Notes under the pieces: generated by a model
The model's input: the letters and a program-made list of their open reading frames with translations, nothing else
Databases searched by the model: none
What the model was told of the DNA's origin: nothing
In this document: piece by piece, positions 1 to 10,633 of the stretch
Position numbering within the stretch: position 1 is the stretch's first letter
Layout: each line of letters opens with the position of its first letter
Made by a program: the position numbers and the translations under genes
NCBI GenBank assembly: GCA_014529385.2
Contig: CM043971.1
Span: forward strand, 90,910,840-90,974,839
DNA: 64,000 bases
Direction: 5' to 3'
From: Adiantum capillus-veneris
Taxonomy: Eukaryota; Streptophyta; Polypodiopsida; Polypodiales; Pteridaceae

Positions 1-269
1 CCTTAACACTCAATGGACATGTATATGCATTATAAGGGATATTATGCACAACCAAATGTAGGTAAGATGCACCGGTACGGCTCCCTTTCATGTACATCCT
101 CTCGATATGATTGAGAATATATATGGTTGAATCAAAATATTGGCCGATCGCAAGGCAGGATGATTTCCAAGGAGTGAAATAAATTTTTTTTAATAGATTA
201 GAAAAAAAAAATTGAATTTTGCATATGTTTAGCCTTGCACTTCAACATTGCATGTCCCATTATTGGATC

Positions 270-945
270 AAGCCTCTACATACAAGAGCAGGTGCAAATG
301 ATGTAAACAACTATTGGAGTAAATTGGTTGGAACTCTTATGGCAAAGTTATTTGGAATTATCATGCAATTATAATTGACTGCATGGGCTAAAGAAAATGG
401 AAAACGTGCCCATGTTCAAGTGGCCTTTATCGAAATTAATAGTACCATTAGTCATCTTGTTACCCTTCAAACTCTCATAGAGGAAAGTTGATTGAAAGAG
501 AAATTCTTGCATCGTTGCGTTGTTGAATGTGAAGGGTTTTGATATGGTTCCTCCAAAGAATCTTTGGAGATGCATGGAGAGTTCAAGGACCAAGTGTACA
601 CATACACACAATTTCATGTATATATGAGAAATTGATATGTCAAGTGTGCATGAGAGGACAATTTTCAAAAAAAAAATCAAGCAATATTGGTGTTCACCAA
701 GGGTGTCTTCGTTGACCAACTCTCTTTTGGCTATGCATTGATGAGTTGGAGCACATGGTTCTTGAGAATATAAATGAAGAAGGAATTATTGAAGCTCTTA
801 TTGGTAATTTTGTGATCATGCTTTTGTGATGATGTAGTGGTTTTGGTTCATATTCAAGAAAGATGTACAAAAGCTCATGACCATCCTTGAAAACCGTTTT
901 CTTACAAAGTGGTTTGATGGTGAATGTCTTAAACATGAAGCTTAT
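270..945 (+). pseudogene. LINE-type reverse transcriptase fragment, degenerate
   Basis: Translating the plus strand across several frames gives a recognisable non-LTR retrotransposon reverse transcriptase. Near 330-420 it reads like the plant LINE block NNYW..VGTLMAKLFG followed by WAKENGKRA. Near 690-760 the GVHQGC / FWLCIDELEHM block matches the family pattern G-x-x-Q-G-C-P-L-S-P-T-L-F-G-L-x-I-D-E-L. Near 790-850 it continues through IGNFVIMLL toward the degenerate YADD region. Frameshifts and stops interrupt it throughout, so it cannot make an active enzyme. The 5' endonuclease part and the poly(A) tail are not visible. In the intact family this enzyme copies LINE RNA at a nicked chromosomal site. 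The family call is recognition from memory of conserved blocks and is fairly secure; the edges are approximate. Confidence 0.7.
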
Positions 946-1372
946 GCTTGTTACGTCCTACAAGGAGTGGGAGCTATGCTGGATGGATATTATGGTGCGG
1001 TGTGGATAAGGGAATATGTTCAATCATCTAAAGCAATCTTGATGTGATGATAAGTTGAGAACTTGAGTAGGGTATGAAGCACAGACTCAAATTTACAAGG
1101 GACATAATGTGCATACACAAATATACTTTTTTTAGTAAACATGGCATCTTGCATCAGAGCTATGCTAGATGTCTACTATTGTGTGGAATGTGGGTAAGGC
1201 AATAGTCTCAATCATATAAATGAATATGATCTCCTCTCTGAAGGAAAATCATACTTTTTGTAATTGTGGAGAGAGAGGGGGGGGGGGGGGGGGGGGGTGA
1301 GATCATTTCATGCTTACAAGTCAGGACTTAAATATGATCTCCTCTCTGAAGGAAAAACGTACTTTTGTAATT

Positions 1373-1430
<58 letters not shown>

Positions 1431-1470
1431 AGGGAGGGAGGGAGGGAGAGGGATCATTTCATGCTTACAA
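946..1470. repeat. Diverged direct repeats with poly-G, (GA)n and (GGGA)n tracts
   Basis: No gene is visible. A segment at 968-1040 is repeated in diverged form at 1158-1225; both start with GAGCTATGCT. A second repeat starting ATATGATCTCCTCTCTGAAG occurs at 1228 and 1331. A run of about 21 G ends at 1297. A (GA)n tract from about 1377 passes into (GGGA)n up to 1450. AGATCATTTCATGCTTACAA-like sequence flanks the microsatellites on both sides. Short ORFs here are products of the simple repeats. Confidence 0.75.
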
Positions 1471-2052
1471 TTAAGATTGACAACTTCTTGAGGACCGGAT
1501 TTTCTTGGAACCGATCCCCCTTCCAAAAAGACTTTGTATTATAATTCTCTCAACGAGAGCTTTGATTACAATACAAGCTTGTGCTGTTGTGGAGCTTTTC
1601 TCAAACCAAGAAGGTGGTGAACTTCATAATTCCATGGTGTAACCCTCCTTTCCAAGCCCTAAACAGACCAGCGGGGAGAAAGAATTGCAGGGTAAGAGGT
1701 AGATGAGGGTAAAAGAATTATTTCTTAAGAAAATAAGTAGTATTTTGTTTATGAGATTTAAGCATAGCTAGAATAATAGAGAAGATGAAGAAGATATTTA
1801 ATGCATTCACTTGCTTGGATTTGCATCCATAGCCAAGAGCTTGAGCATAGAAACTCACTCTTGTGCTCCTATGTGAGAGAGAGAGGGAGAGCACTTACTT
1901 GCCACCATGAGCACTTGCAAAATACAAGAGAGAGACTCCCAAAATTCCCACGAGCCTCCTCTTTTGTCTTCATGCTATCTCAAAGCGAATGTTAGTTACA
2001 TGGATCAATGAGAAGTGAATACTTTATGGGCAACTTGGTGCACATGCTTACA
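1471..2052 (-). repeat. Probable 3' LTR portion of chromovirus E1
   Basis: Positions 1471-1857 closely match 36119-36518, the LTR next to the E1 primer site. Both start with ATTAAGATTGACAACTT and end with ACTCACTC. The segment 1858-2052 would be the rest of the LTR, missing from the other copy because a CACTA element cut it. Read on the minus strand the LTR could begin TGTAAGCATG at 2052, just after a purine tract. The lower edge is unclear because the microsatellite region at 1228-1470 replaces the expected end. Confidence 0.6.
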
Positions 2053-2497
2053 CTTGTCCCCCTCCCTTCTATTCTTGAAAGGTAAAACTCCTTTTGGACT
2101 TTCCTTTAGCCAAGCACACTTTTCCAATTACCTAGAAAGAAAATGCTAGCTACCTTCGACATATGGCCTAGCCAAACTTGGCAAAGAAGAGCTAGAAGCA
2201 ACTTACCAAATATGGTGGGGCGAATCTAACCTTAGGCTTTTAAATTTCCCCTTGTATTAATAAAAACCCTAGTCTTACCTTTACTTTACCTAGCTCATGT
2301 GCAAGATCTTTGCATTATCGTTTGGAGGCTTTATGAAGATGACCCATGCTAGAGCCTACCTGCTTATTTAGAACCTGCTAGATTAGGACAGACTCTGGTA
2401 AAGGTTAAACTTATCCTTGGAATTTAGAGATTCACCTCATGTGCAAAACCTTAGTACAATGCTTTGGAAGTACCCCAAAGTTGGTCGCAAAACCTGT
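2053..2497 (-). mobile_element. 3' untranslated part of chromovirus E1, separated from its body by element A
   Basis: There is no ORF of note. The CCTGT duplication at 2493-2497 and 31611-31615 shows that this DNA was continuous with 31616 before element A inserted. On the minus strand it therefore follows the E1 chromodomain. A purine tract (minus strand AGAAGGGAGGGGGA) at 2057-2070 lies just before the inferred LTR start and is a plausible polypurine tract. Confidence 0.55.
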
Positions 2498-3089
2498 TGT
2501 TAACCCTCACGGCTCACGGACACCCTATCACCTACGACAGACGTTCTAACCCACGGTGGACATTGTATTATTTATTTGGTAGAGTCGGGTACCGGGCTTG
2601 TCGGTCCAATAGGAAAAGGGTAAGAGTGATCGCCGATGAGAGGCGCACTCTAACTGGAACATTCAAGGGATTAGTTGGCTAAGCATGGACGCCCAAGTGT
2701 GAATGGGGCGAGCTCATATAAAAGTCAACTAAACCTAAAATTCACTCATTCTCTCATTTGTGCAATAGAAGAGTGCTCTTGCTCCATCTCCATCTCCGTC
2801 TTCTTCTTCTTCACCTCCTTGTGTGTGTGTGTGTGTATGTGTGAGAGAGAGAGAGAGTGTGTGTGGGCGATCGAGCATTACGAAGGCACGACGGCGGTGA
2901 AGCGGTTGAGCGCGGCGTAGCGGCATCTCCTTCTTCTTTGCGGCGAGGAATCCTCCACGAAGCAAGCGTAGAGCGGTGAGTGACACACCATCGCCTTCTT
3001 TGAGCTTACTAGTTTAGGCTTGTTGTGTGCTTGGAGCCATTTGTGGCTCGCACACGGTGTATCGGCAAGTTCCTTGCATTGACACGTGC
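2498..3089 (+). repeat. 5' LTR of element A, 3' end lost or diverged
   Basis: Matches 30995-31590 with only scattered differences, then diverges after GACACGTGC at 3089, where the other LTR continues to CGCGCACA. The expected primer-binding site is not visible, so the LTR end and primer site were probably altered here. A TATAAAA box lies at 2717-2723. The (GT)n(GA)n tract at 2820-2866 differs in length and composition from the other LTR. Confidence 0.85.
2717..2723 (+). promoter_or_regulatory. TATA box in 5' LTR of element A
   Basis: TATAAAA is conserved at the matching place in the right LTR (31214-31220). It is the likely core promoter for element transcription. Confidence 0.55.
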
Positions 3090-3457
3090 CCCCAAAAAAA
3101 AAAATTAAAGGTAGGACCGGGATCGGGAATATCTCCCAGACCCAAGCCCAAGCTCATGCTCAGGCCTAGGCCTCAGTCGCCTTTTAAAAAAACGAATTTT
3201 AGCTTCACACATAGCTAAAAATCGATTTTTTTTAGGACCAACGGAACGTCAGATGCCCGAAAATTGTGCTATAAGGCACACAGCGACCCTCTAAGTGATA
3301 TGCTCGTTTCGAGCTATCACACACTTTAATAAAAAAAAAATCAAACATTAAAAAAACATTAAAAATGTAAAAAACACGAGTGAAAACGGACGCTTAAAAA
3401 AGGTAAGCAGTTAACCTTCGAGGTTATTCGTCGACACTTGTAGGGCACCCAAAGCAC
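3090..3457 (+). other. Leader of element A, no gene seen
   Basis: This stretch lies between the truncated 5' LTR and the first in-frame methionine of gag. It is A-rich with several poly-A runs. The part around 3115-3175 matches the leader of the related element A' (minus strand, near 52330-52380) in its GGGATCGGGA and CCCAGGCCC-type segments. The gag frame stays open upstream to about 3405 and aligns with the A' protein there, so translation may begin before 3458. Confidence 0.5.
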
Positions 3458-5003
3458 ATGTATCTACGTTTTGGTCGTGTGCTAGAGTCCGAACAACTAG
3501 CTAGTGCTTCGATTTACGGGGGTACTCACTATCCTTCCACGCTAGGGTCTACGCCCTCGGCGAGGACCCAAGGTAGTGCAACCCAAGACCCAAATATAGC
3601 GGCTAGCGACTCTTCCTCTGACTACGATATTATGGAAGAGCATCTTACACAAATCCCCGAGGGAACAAATGAAACCGTACCTAGCTGGGCCCAACAACCT
3701 GGAACTAGTGTTTTTAGCCGTTTGATGGAAACTTTTAGTAGAGCTACGCGCTCTGAACCTACGGCTAGTGAAGTAAACGAAGGGGGTGGGGAAGTAGAAT
3801 CACCATTCACATCTCCTGTAGACCCCACACTCCCTCAGAGTGTCCACGTGGACATTCTACCTACCTCATTTAATGAGGGCCCTACGGAGCTACCACCTTC
3901 CAAATTCGCCTCTAAGGTAGCGGTGAATAAAAGTCAAAACACGGGAAGCAACATTGCATCCACCTCACGGAAACCCTCTAGTACACCAAGTTTGGACGGG
4001 GTATTTCTCAATGAAAATTGGGAATATGACCTACACACGGAGACTTTGACCGACCTATACATGGGCTACACATACCATGTGGGTTGGTTAGAAGTTGTAC
4101 AATCCACATCTAGTGCCACTAGTCTAGAGGAACAACAACACATGATCTGCAATGTCATCCATAGGATTATCCAGTCTGAGAGGCAAAATCGAGGAATAAA
4201 CATACCTTCGACGGGTCCTATGAGATTTTTAGACACGGGCAAAGGGAAACAACCCACTCTATCACAAATGGAGACTCCCCCAGTGAGTCTCATTGATCCC
4301 CCATATGTTGTTTTGTCAGGGGTCTCAATGCAATCTGAGCCCACAAGTGATAGCTTCACCTTTCCAAGTCTAGCTCATCTTTCCCTTCATGACACCACGG
4401 CTACCATGCCTACCCCAATGATCGGCATGCTGAGAAACACGCCATGGACCTCATTTGTTAGTAAAGCACCACTACATGGTAGCTCAATGCCTACAATAGT
4501 ACCTACAAGTGCGTACCAATCGTATGCACCTATGGGTCCACGTACTCATGTAGTCCCTACCCCTCCCATTGTTTCAACTACCTATGCTCCACAACCACAA
4601 TACACAAATTCTTATTTCCATGGGACTATACCGGCTAGCATTAGCATGTCACATCCGACGTCTGCTATGCCTAGGGCCACTCATATGAACTATGGACCAC
4701 CACATGGCACAACATCGTACCCAACGTGGAACCCAAGGGCTTCCTATGCGCCAAGCCCAATGCCAATACCTACTCCACATGTAGTCTCTGGAGCATCTTC
4801 ACCCACGGTGCCTGCACACTTAGGTGACTTGGCAACATTTTCTCAAGCTATTGGTCGATCTATTGCTGAGAATATGCGTAACACGCCTGATAGAGAGCCT
4901 AGAAGTAAGGCAATACAAATAGCCAAGCTCACACAAAAATTTAGTGGAGACGGGGATGTGAGAAAGCATATCGAAGTGTTTGAACAAATATGCGATTCTC
5001 TAG
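3458..5003 (+). pseudogene. Element A gag, part 1 (N-terminal)
   Basis: The open frame runs into E3 at 5004, after residues reading HIEVFEQICDSL. It resumes beyond E3 at 15304 with GEHNDLHKSN, so the host reading frame is recovered exactly. The N-terminal half is rich in Ser, Thr and Pro, with a long low-complexity Pro/Thr/Met tract at about residues 300-430. The end (KAIQIAKLTQKFSGD) begins the capsid-like retrotransposon gag domain. A' on the minus strand (51988 downward) encodes a clearly related protein. In the intact element Gag would form the cytoplasmic particle that packages the RNA. The true start codon is unresolved. Confidence 0.75.
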
Positions 5004-7082
5004 TGAGGGCGAGCTTTTTGAAATGGGGCCTCTAAACCCAAACCAATGGGCCTACCCTCATAAAATGTTCGTAAAGAGGTACGCACACTACTTGGGGCAC
5101 CACCTTCTTTTGGGAGTGGAGAAGGAAACCAATCAAAATGACACTTGCACTCACCCACTCAAGCAACACACTTTTAAAACCCCCTTACTCTATATACACT
5201 TTGGTTACTTGAAACACCATCAACGATCATGCAACCCAATGCCGTGCATCAAAATGAAATATGCAATTTGTGGAATAGCATTCACCTTCTCCCCATAAGA
5301 ATACCCATAATACATCCAAACTCTTCCTCTCTCAAGCACTCATCAAAAAATCATGCACACAAGACTTGCCTCTCAAACACACAAGAGAATCACTTACATC
5401 AAACTAACACACTTTGCATAGAGAGCTCATCTCCATCTATGCAATGCTGTGACACAAATAAAATCACCATGAGAGGTAGCCACATGCATATGTAATGAAG
5501 TAAAAGAGAGTTGGAGTGAGAAATTTATTTAGACCAATTGAATAAGTGTGGAGAAACAAACCAATGGTAAATTGAGAATAGAACACTTACTTGATTTCTC
5601 ACACACCTTTTAAGGGGAGGACCGACGCTTGCTAACCATCACGAATTGCGACACTTGAAAGTTTTTGAAGATGATTTCATGATCATTAACATAACCATGA
5701 GATAGATCATGATGTATTTACAAGTTATTGAGGTGCTACAAATGATTTATTGGGTTGATGGAGTAAGAGATTGTAGAATGGAGAGAGTGGAGAATAGAGT
5801 TGCACTTCCTCCAAAGAGGAGGGTTAGGAGGGAGGATGTGAAAGAGGGAGAGTTGGGGTTTTCTCTACTATTGATCAAGAAAACAACATGAAGTTGAAAA
5901 TATAGGTGTGTGTGTCCTTGAGTCTCTCCAAGGGGGGTTATTTATAGTTGTGTAGGAGTGGGATTATGCTACACTTAATTAGAGTAAGTGATTAGACATA
6001 ATTAAGTGTCATTTGACCACTCATTGAATATTGAACATAAAAGGGACTATTTATTCACCAAAAATATCATTTTAGACCGTGAAGGCTCCATAGGGGTGCA
6101 TAATGTAGGTGGGCCCCACCATGAGGCCCTACGGGTGGCTCCTGCGGGGTATCTCAACTTGTCTGTCTTGGCATTTAGAAAGCATCTTTAGGTTGGTCCC
6201 ATCACATGCAAGTGACCTTGAACACTCATTGCTCTTCTAGAAGATGAGTAGGGGAAAAATAAGATCTCACTCTCTTGATTTACTTGATTTACAGTTCCCT
6301 TTTGCTGCGAATCTGACAGATTTACACTATTTTGACCATAACTTTTTACCTGTAGCTCGGAATGACATGCTTCAAAAGGCAAAATTGACCTTCTCAACAT
6401 GTTTGATATGAATTTGGACTATTCTTCACGCCCATGCACCAAGGAATTCGGTTTGGAAGGTCCACACTAGGCTAGGGAACCTTTTGCTTCAAAGTCTTCT
6501 TGTATGGGCCCTTTGCTTGTATGCATCCAAGGGGAATCATGCTTTTTCAAAAGGCTATGATGCTTAAACAAATAGAGGAGGGCCCAATATTATTTGCTTG
6601 TGAAAAGAATATACAATTGGAGTCTTTTTGAAAGGAGAGAAACTATATGTATATTCTTAAGAGATATTGGGCCACCTATGTAGGGGGCATAGAAGACTTG
6701 TAGTGAGGGACCATAATCTTTGGTAAAGACAAGTGGAGAGTTGATTTCCATGGGAATTTATCTATAAGGGGTGGAAGATGGATATATTATTTTTCTACTA
6801 CTAATTCACAAGAGGTAAGAAAGTTTGGGGGTATATAGTTGGTTATTGTATGCTTATTCTATTTACAAAGCAAAAAAGAAAAGGGTGGTAATATAAATAT
6901 ATGACTAAGGTGACATTTTTGGGAAGAGTATAATGTATGTGTCGCCATAAAGGTTAAACGAAAAGGGGGAATTTACTCTAGATAACTTAATAGCATAGAA
7001 AAATATATACACATATGAGGAAGAGGATGTTGAGTAGGCTGACAAATGTTGCAAAAAGATGGTTACCATTTTATGCCACTCA
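5004..7082 (-). repeat. 3' LTR of E3
   Basis: Direct repeat of 13225-15303, 2,079 bp in each copy. Single-base differences are spread along it, for example near 5061, 5447, 5704, 6423 and 7030. Small ORFs such as 5229-5495 and 5709-5891 appear in both copies and have no recognisable protein; I treat them as LTR sequence. Confidence 0.95.
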
Positions 7083-7261
7083 TATTAGCCCTCCCCCAAG
7101 CCTAGAGATATTCATATCTTTAGGAGGACGGTGTTGCTTCTTTTCTTCTTTTTTTCTCTTTTTTTTTGTCATTTTTCCGTTTCCACTTTTTTTTTTTTTT
7201 CAATAGGAGGAGTGTCATGCACTCTTTTACTCCATTAGACCTGCTTTTCATTACCTCAATC
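7083..7261 (-). promoter_or_regulatory. E3 3' untranslated region with polypurine tract
   Basis: On the minus strand this leads from the pol stop to the 3' LTR. GGGGGAGGG (7089-7097 on the plus strand as CCCTCCCCC) lies 6 bases from the LTR edge and is the best polypurine tract. A second, longer purine-rich stretch (7135-7202) follows the pol stop. Such tracts resist RNase H and prime second-strand DNA synthesis. Confidence 0.6.
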
Positions 7262-10200
7262 TCATAAATCGGAGATGGGAGGGTTGCCTTGGGTATGTTC
7301 AGATTCCAAGTCTGGTTCTTCTTTGCACATCAAAGCTTTAAAAATAGGTGGAGCATTTGCCAAGCTGAAGGGAGCCATGCCAATTTGGAGCTTAGACGAT
7401 GTAGGCAGATAACTGCCTATCAACGGATTGATACGTTGAATGTAGGGCTTTAATCTCCATCCATTGACTCTGGTCTTGTGGAGTTTTCCTGATAAATCTG
7501 CTAATCTGTAACTACCATTCCCAAACTTTGTTTTTATCATGAAAGGTCCCTCCCATCTTTGCAAAAACTTTTTGTCAAGTCGAGTATCAAGTCGGTTATC
7601 ATAGCGAAGAACCAACATACCTTCCTTCAATCCTTTCCCCTTGAGCTTCTTGTTGATTTTATCCCTTTGGCTTGTCGCTTTGGTGATGTAGTGATCAATG
7701 GACTCTTCTCTATCTAGCTCAAGTCGTTGGAGATCTAAGATCCTTTCATGTAGAACCTCCTTTGGTTTTTTTGCCACTCTTGCAAGAACGCGCAAGCTTG
7801 AGAGCTCTACCTCAATGGGGAGAAGTGCTTCCTGTCCATAAACTAGATGAAAAGGGGTGAATTGGGTAGATACCTTGAAAGATGTCCTATACGCCCAAAG
7901 AGCAGCCGTCAAATGGCGATCCCAATCATTAGGCCGGTCCACAACCTGTTTAGAAATGATCTTACATATCATTCCATTCACTTTTTCCACCAATCCATTG
8001 CATTGAGGATAGTAGGGTGTGGAATGCAGGTGTTTCACTTTTAACCTCCTCAAGAGATCATTCAGAAGGTCAGCCCTAAAACCCGGGCCTTGATTTGATA
8101 AGATTTCTAGGGGTGTTCCAAACCTACTACAAATATGATCAAAAATAAACTTTGATACCTCTTCAGCTGTGATTCGGGTTGTGCTTGTTGCTTCCGCCCA
8201 TCGTGTCATGTAGTCAACACCCATGATGATGAAAACCTTCCCTGTAGAAGTACGAGGTAGGGGACCTATTGCATCCACACCCCACTTTTCAAAAGGGCCA
8301 TAAGATATTATTGGGACTCGAGGCTCATATGTTAGTCGTCTATCCCCAGCAATTTGGCATGGCTTACATGCTTTACACCAATATTGGACATCACGATGTA
8401 AGCTCGGCCAAATAAACCCTGCTTGTAAAATCTTCCTACTTGTAATATCTTGAGAAAAGTGACCACCACAGACATCATCATGACATGAAAGAAGAATTTT
8501 CTCTATCTCTTGCACACCTGGTACTCTCCTCAAGACCAAATCTTTCCCTTTGTGATATAAATCATCCCCGATCAACTGGTAAGGTGTGGCCTTCTTAACT
8601 AGTCTATGTCTTTGCACCTTGTCTAAGTGTTTGGGACACTCACCTACTTGTAGAAAGAAGATAATGTCTTTTAGCCCCTCTTGACCTTGATATTTGGGTT
8701 CATATAGTTTCACACCTCCTACCGCCATTTGAAGCTTTTCATTTGCGAGTAAGTCTGCTTCCTTGTTATGAGTTCTCACAATGTGTTGTACCTGTGTTGC
8801 TTTAAAACCCTTCATCAAAGCTCTTACACTACTAAGCCACTCAAACAATGTACGATTCTTGCACCTCCAAGTCCCTTGGATTTGCCTGACCACTAGCAAA
8901 GAATCACCTTTTATAATAAGTCTTTGTATGCCTAATTCTTTGCATTCTTCTAACCCAAGGGTTAGAGCAGCATACTCAGCCTCATTGTTAGAGTGAACAT
9001 TGGGTAGAGTGATACCTTTTCTAACCATTACCTCCTTTTGTGGGTTTAAAATGAGGATCCCCCCTGCTGCTTTGTCTTGTTGGCGTTGATAGGCTCCGTC
9101 AAAGCATAAAGTATGGGCATTATCAATCTCCTTCACTTTGAACTGTTTTGAGCCTTCCTCTCTTTGTAGTCGTGATCCTTCTCTTTCTCTCACTTTGTAG
9201 GTGAGAATGTCTGCAAGTCTTGCTCTTGTGCTATCTTCTACAAGGAAAGTGTATTCAAATTCTTGGAGTTCAAGCACCCACTTTTCTATTCTAGATGAGA
9301 GGCTCATGTGTTGTACTACATATGGTAGATTGTGCTCTAAGGTGAGAAAAACAAATGGCACAGGGAGAAGATACGATCGAAACTTTCTTACCGCAAACAA
9401 GATTGCAAAGACCACTTTCTCCATTTCAGTGTATCCCTTCTCGGCTGGAGTCATCACCTTGCTTGCAAAATAGATCGGCCTCATGTATGATGTTTTAGGA
9501 TCTTTTTGCATCAAAACAACACCAATTGCTTTGAAACCTACACTTGGAGTGACATAGTAAGTCTCCTTTGGATCTGGTGGCATTAGGATTGGGAGAGAGC
9601 TAAGAATGCCCTTCACTTCCTCAAAACATTTTGCATGTTCCCTCCCCCATTCAAATGTAGATTGGCTTGCCAACCTATGCAAAGGGGCGATGGCTTCTGC
9701 TAGGAGATGGATGAAGCGAGACATGTACCTCACTTTGTGGTTGAAGGTCATTAGCTCCTTTGTTGTTGTTGGTGGAGATAATGACAAAAGGGCCTCTACT
9801 TTAGAGGGATCCACTTGAATTCCTTGTGAAGAAACCACATGGCCTAGCAAAACCACCTGAGATTCACCGATATGACACTTCTCTGGGTTGAGTTGTCCCC
9901 CAAATTGATGGAGCCTCTTAAGCCCTTCTTCAACCTTTTGGCAATGAAGTGATCTACAACTATAAATACAGAAATCATCCATAAAGACTCTTATAGATTT
10001 TCCAAAGAATGGCTGAAATACAAATATTGTGAATCTCATGAAGGTGCTAGGAGCATTGGTGAGCCCAAAAGGCATTACTCTGAATGAAAAACATCCCCAA
10101 GGTGTGATGAAGGTGTTTTTTGGTTGGTCCTCTTCTGCTATTCTAATTTGAAAATATCCTGAATACCCATCACACACAGTGTAGCATTCGTGACCTGCTA

Positions 10201-10591
10201 CTTCATTCAAAATTTCATCTTGGAAAGGGAGAGGGAAGTGGTCCCTCTTTGTCGCAGCGTTGAGGGGTTTGTAATCCACGCAGAACCTCCACTTACCATT
10301 CTTCTTGGGAGTGACTACAATAGGTGATACCCATTCGGAGTTGGATACTGGATAGATGAAGCCAGCCTTCAAGAGTCGATTCACTTCCTGTAGGAGAGCC
10401 TTTTGTTGCACAGATCCTAGTCGCCTTAACTTTTGAGCCACGGGTTTGGTCCCTGGTTTCAATTCAATTCGATGCTCTATTACATCTACACCTCTTATTT
10501 GTGAGTAGTCAGTGATAAACAAATTGGGATACCTCCTTAACATATTGATGTAGGACCTCTTCTCCTCACAAGTAAGATCTTTTGCAAGCAT
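7262..10591 (-). CDS. E3 Pol: reverse transcriptase, RNase H, second RNase H, integrase
   Basis: The product is 1,109 residues. Reverse transcriptase occupies about residues 55-290, with the catalytic FMDDF at 203-207. A gypsy-type RNase H follows at about 330-455 but looks weakened. A second RNase H at about 485-610 has FDGA, NEAEY, KGDS and a late Asp; this archaeal-like domain defines the Tat lineage. Integrase follows, with its zinc-binding start (HDDVCGGHF to CKACKPC), then WGVDAIGP and a glutamate in NGLVEKVN. The second catalytic Asp is replaced: the motif reads SNQG instead of SDQG (codon at 8093-8095). The frame is the same as gag-protease, separated by one TGA at 10634-10636. Neither chromodomain nor envelope-like ORF is seen. 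An ATG at 10591 opens the segment, but translation may normally reach it from gag. Confidence 0.93.
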   Translation of the reverse strand: MLAKDLTCEEKRSYINMLRRYPNLFITDYSQIRGVDVIEHRIELKPGTKPVAQKLRRLGSVQQKALLQEVNRLLKAGFIYPVSNSEWVSPIVVTPKKNGKWRFCVDYKPLNAATKRDHFPLPFQDEILNEVAGHECYTVCDGYSGYFQIRIAEEDQPKNTFITPWGCFSFRVMPFGLTNAPSTFMRFTIFVFQPFFGKSIRVFMDDFCIYSCRSLHCQKVEEGLKRLHQFGGQLNPEKCHIGESQVVLLGHVVSSQGIQVDPSKVEALLSLSPPTTTKELMTFNHKVRYMSRFIHLLAEAIAPLHRLASQSTFEWGREHAKCFEEVKGILSSLPILMPPDPKETYYVTPSVGFKAIGVVLMQKDPKTSYMRPIYFASKVMTPAEKGYTEMEKVVFAILFAVRKFRSYLLPVPFVFLTLEHNLPYVVQHMSLSSRIEKWVLELQEFEYTFLVEDSTRARLADILTYKVREREGSRLQREEGSKQFKVKEIDNAHTLCFDGAYQRQQDKAAGGILILNPQKEVMVRKGITLPNVHSNNEAEYAALTLGLEECKELGIQRLIIKGDSLLVVRQIQGTWRCKNRTLFEWLSSVRALMKGFKATQVQHIVRTHNKEADLLANEKLQMAVGGVKLYEPKYQGQEGLKDIIFFLQVGECPKHLDKVQRHRLVKKATPYQLIGDDLYHKGKDLVLRRVPGVQEIEKILLSCHDDVCGGHFSQDITSRKILQAGFIWPSLHRDVQYWCKACKPCQIAGDRRLTYEPRVPIISYGPFEKWGVDAIGPLPRTSTGKVFIIMGVDYMTRWAEATSTTRITAEEVSKFIFDHICSRFGTPLEILSNQGPGFRADLLNDLLRRLKVKHLHSTPYYPQCNGLVEKVNGMICKIISKQVVDRPNDWDRHLTAALWAYRTSFKVSTQFTPFHLVYGQEALLPIEVELSSLRVLARVAKKPKEVLHERILDLQRLELDREESIDHYITKATSQRDKINKKLKGKGLKEGMLVLRYDNRLDTRLDKKFLQRWEGPFMIKTKFGNGSYRLADLSGKLHKTRVNGWRLKPYIQRINPLIGSYLPTSSKLQIGMAPFSLANAPPIFKALMCKEEPDLESEHTQGNPPISDL

Positions 10592-10633
10592 CTTCTCAAA
10601 TCCTTCTTCAAGGTGGTGGCATCTTTCATCCCC

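Noticed and set aside
1264-1526. ORFs with Arg-Glu or Ser-Leu repeats
   Set aside because: They come from the (GA)n tract.
5229-5891. Small plus-strand ORFs repeated at 13450-14112
   Set aside because: They are inside the two E3 LTRs and have no recognisable protein features; duplication reflects the LTR pair.
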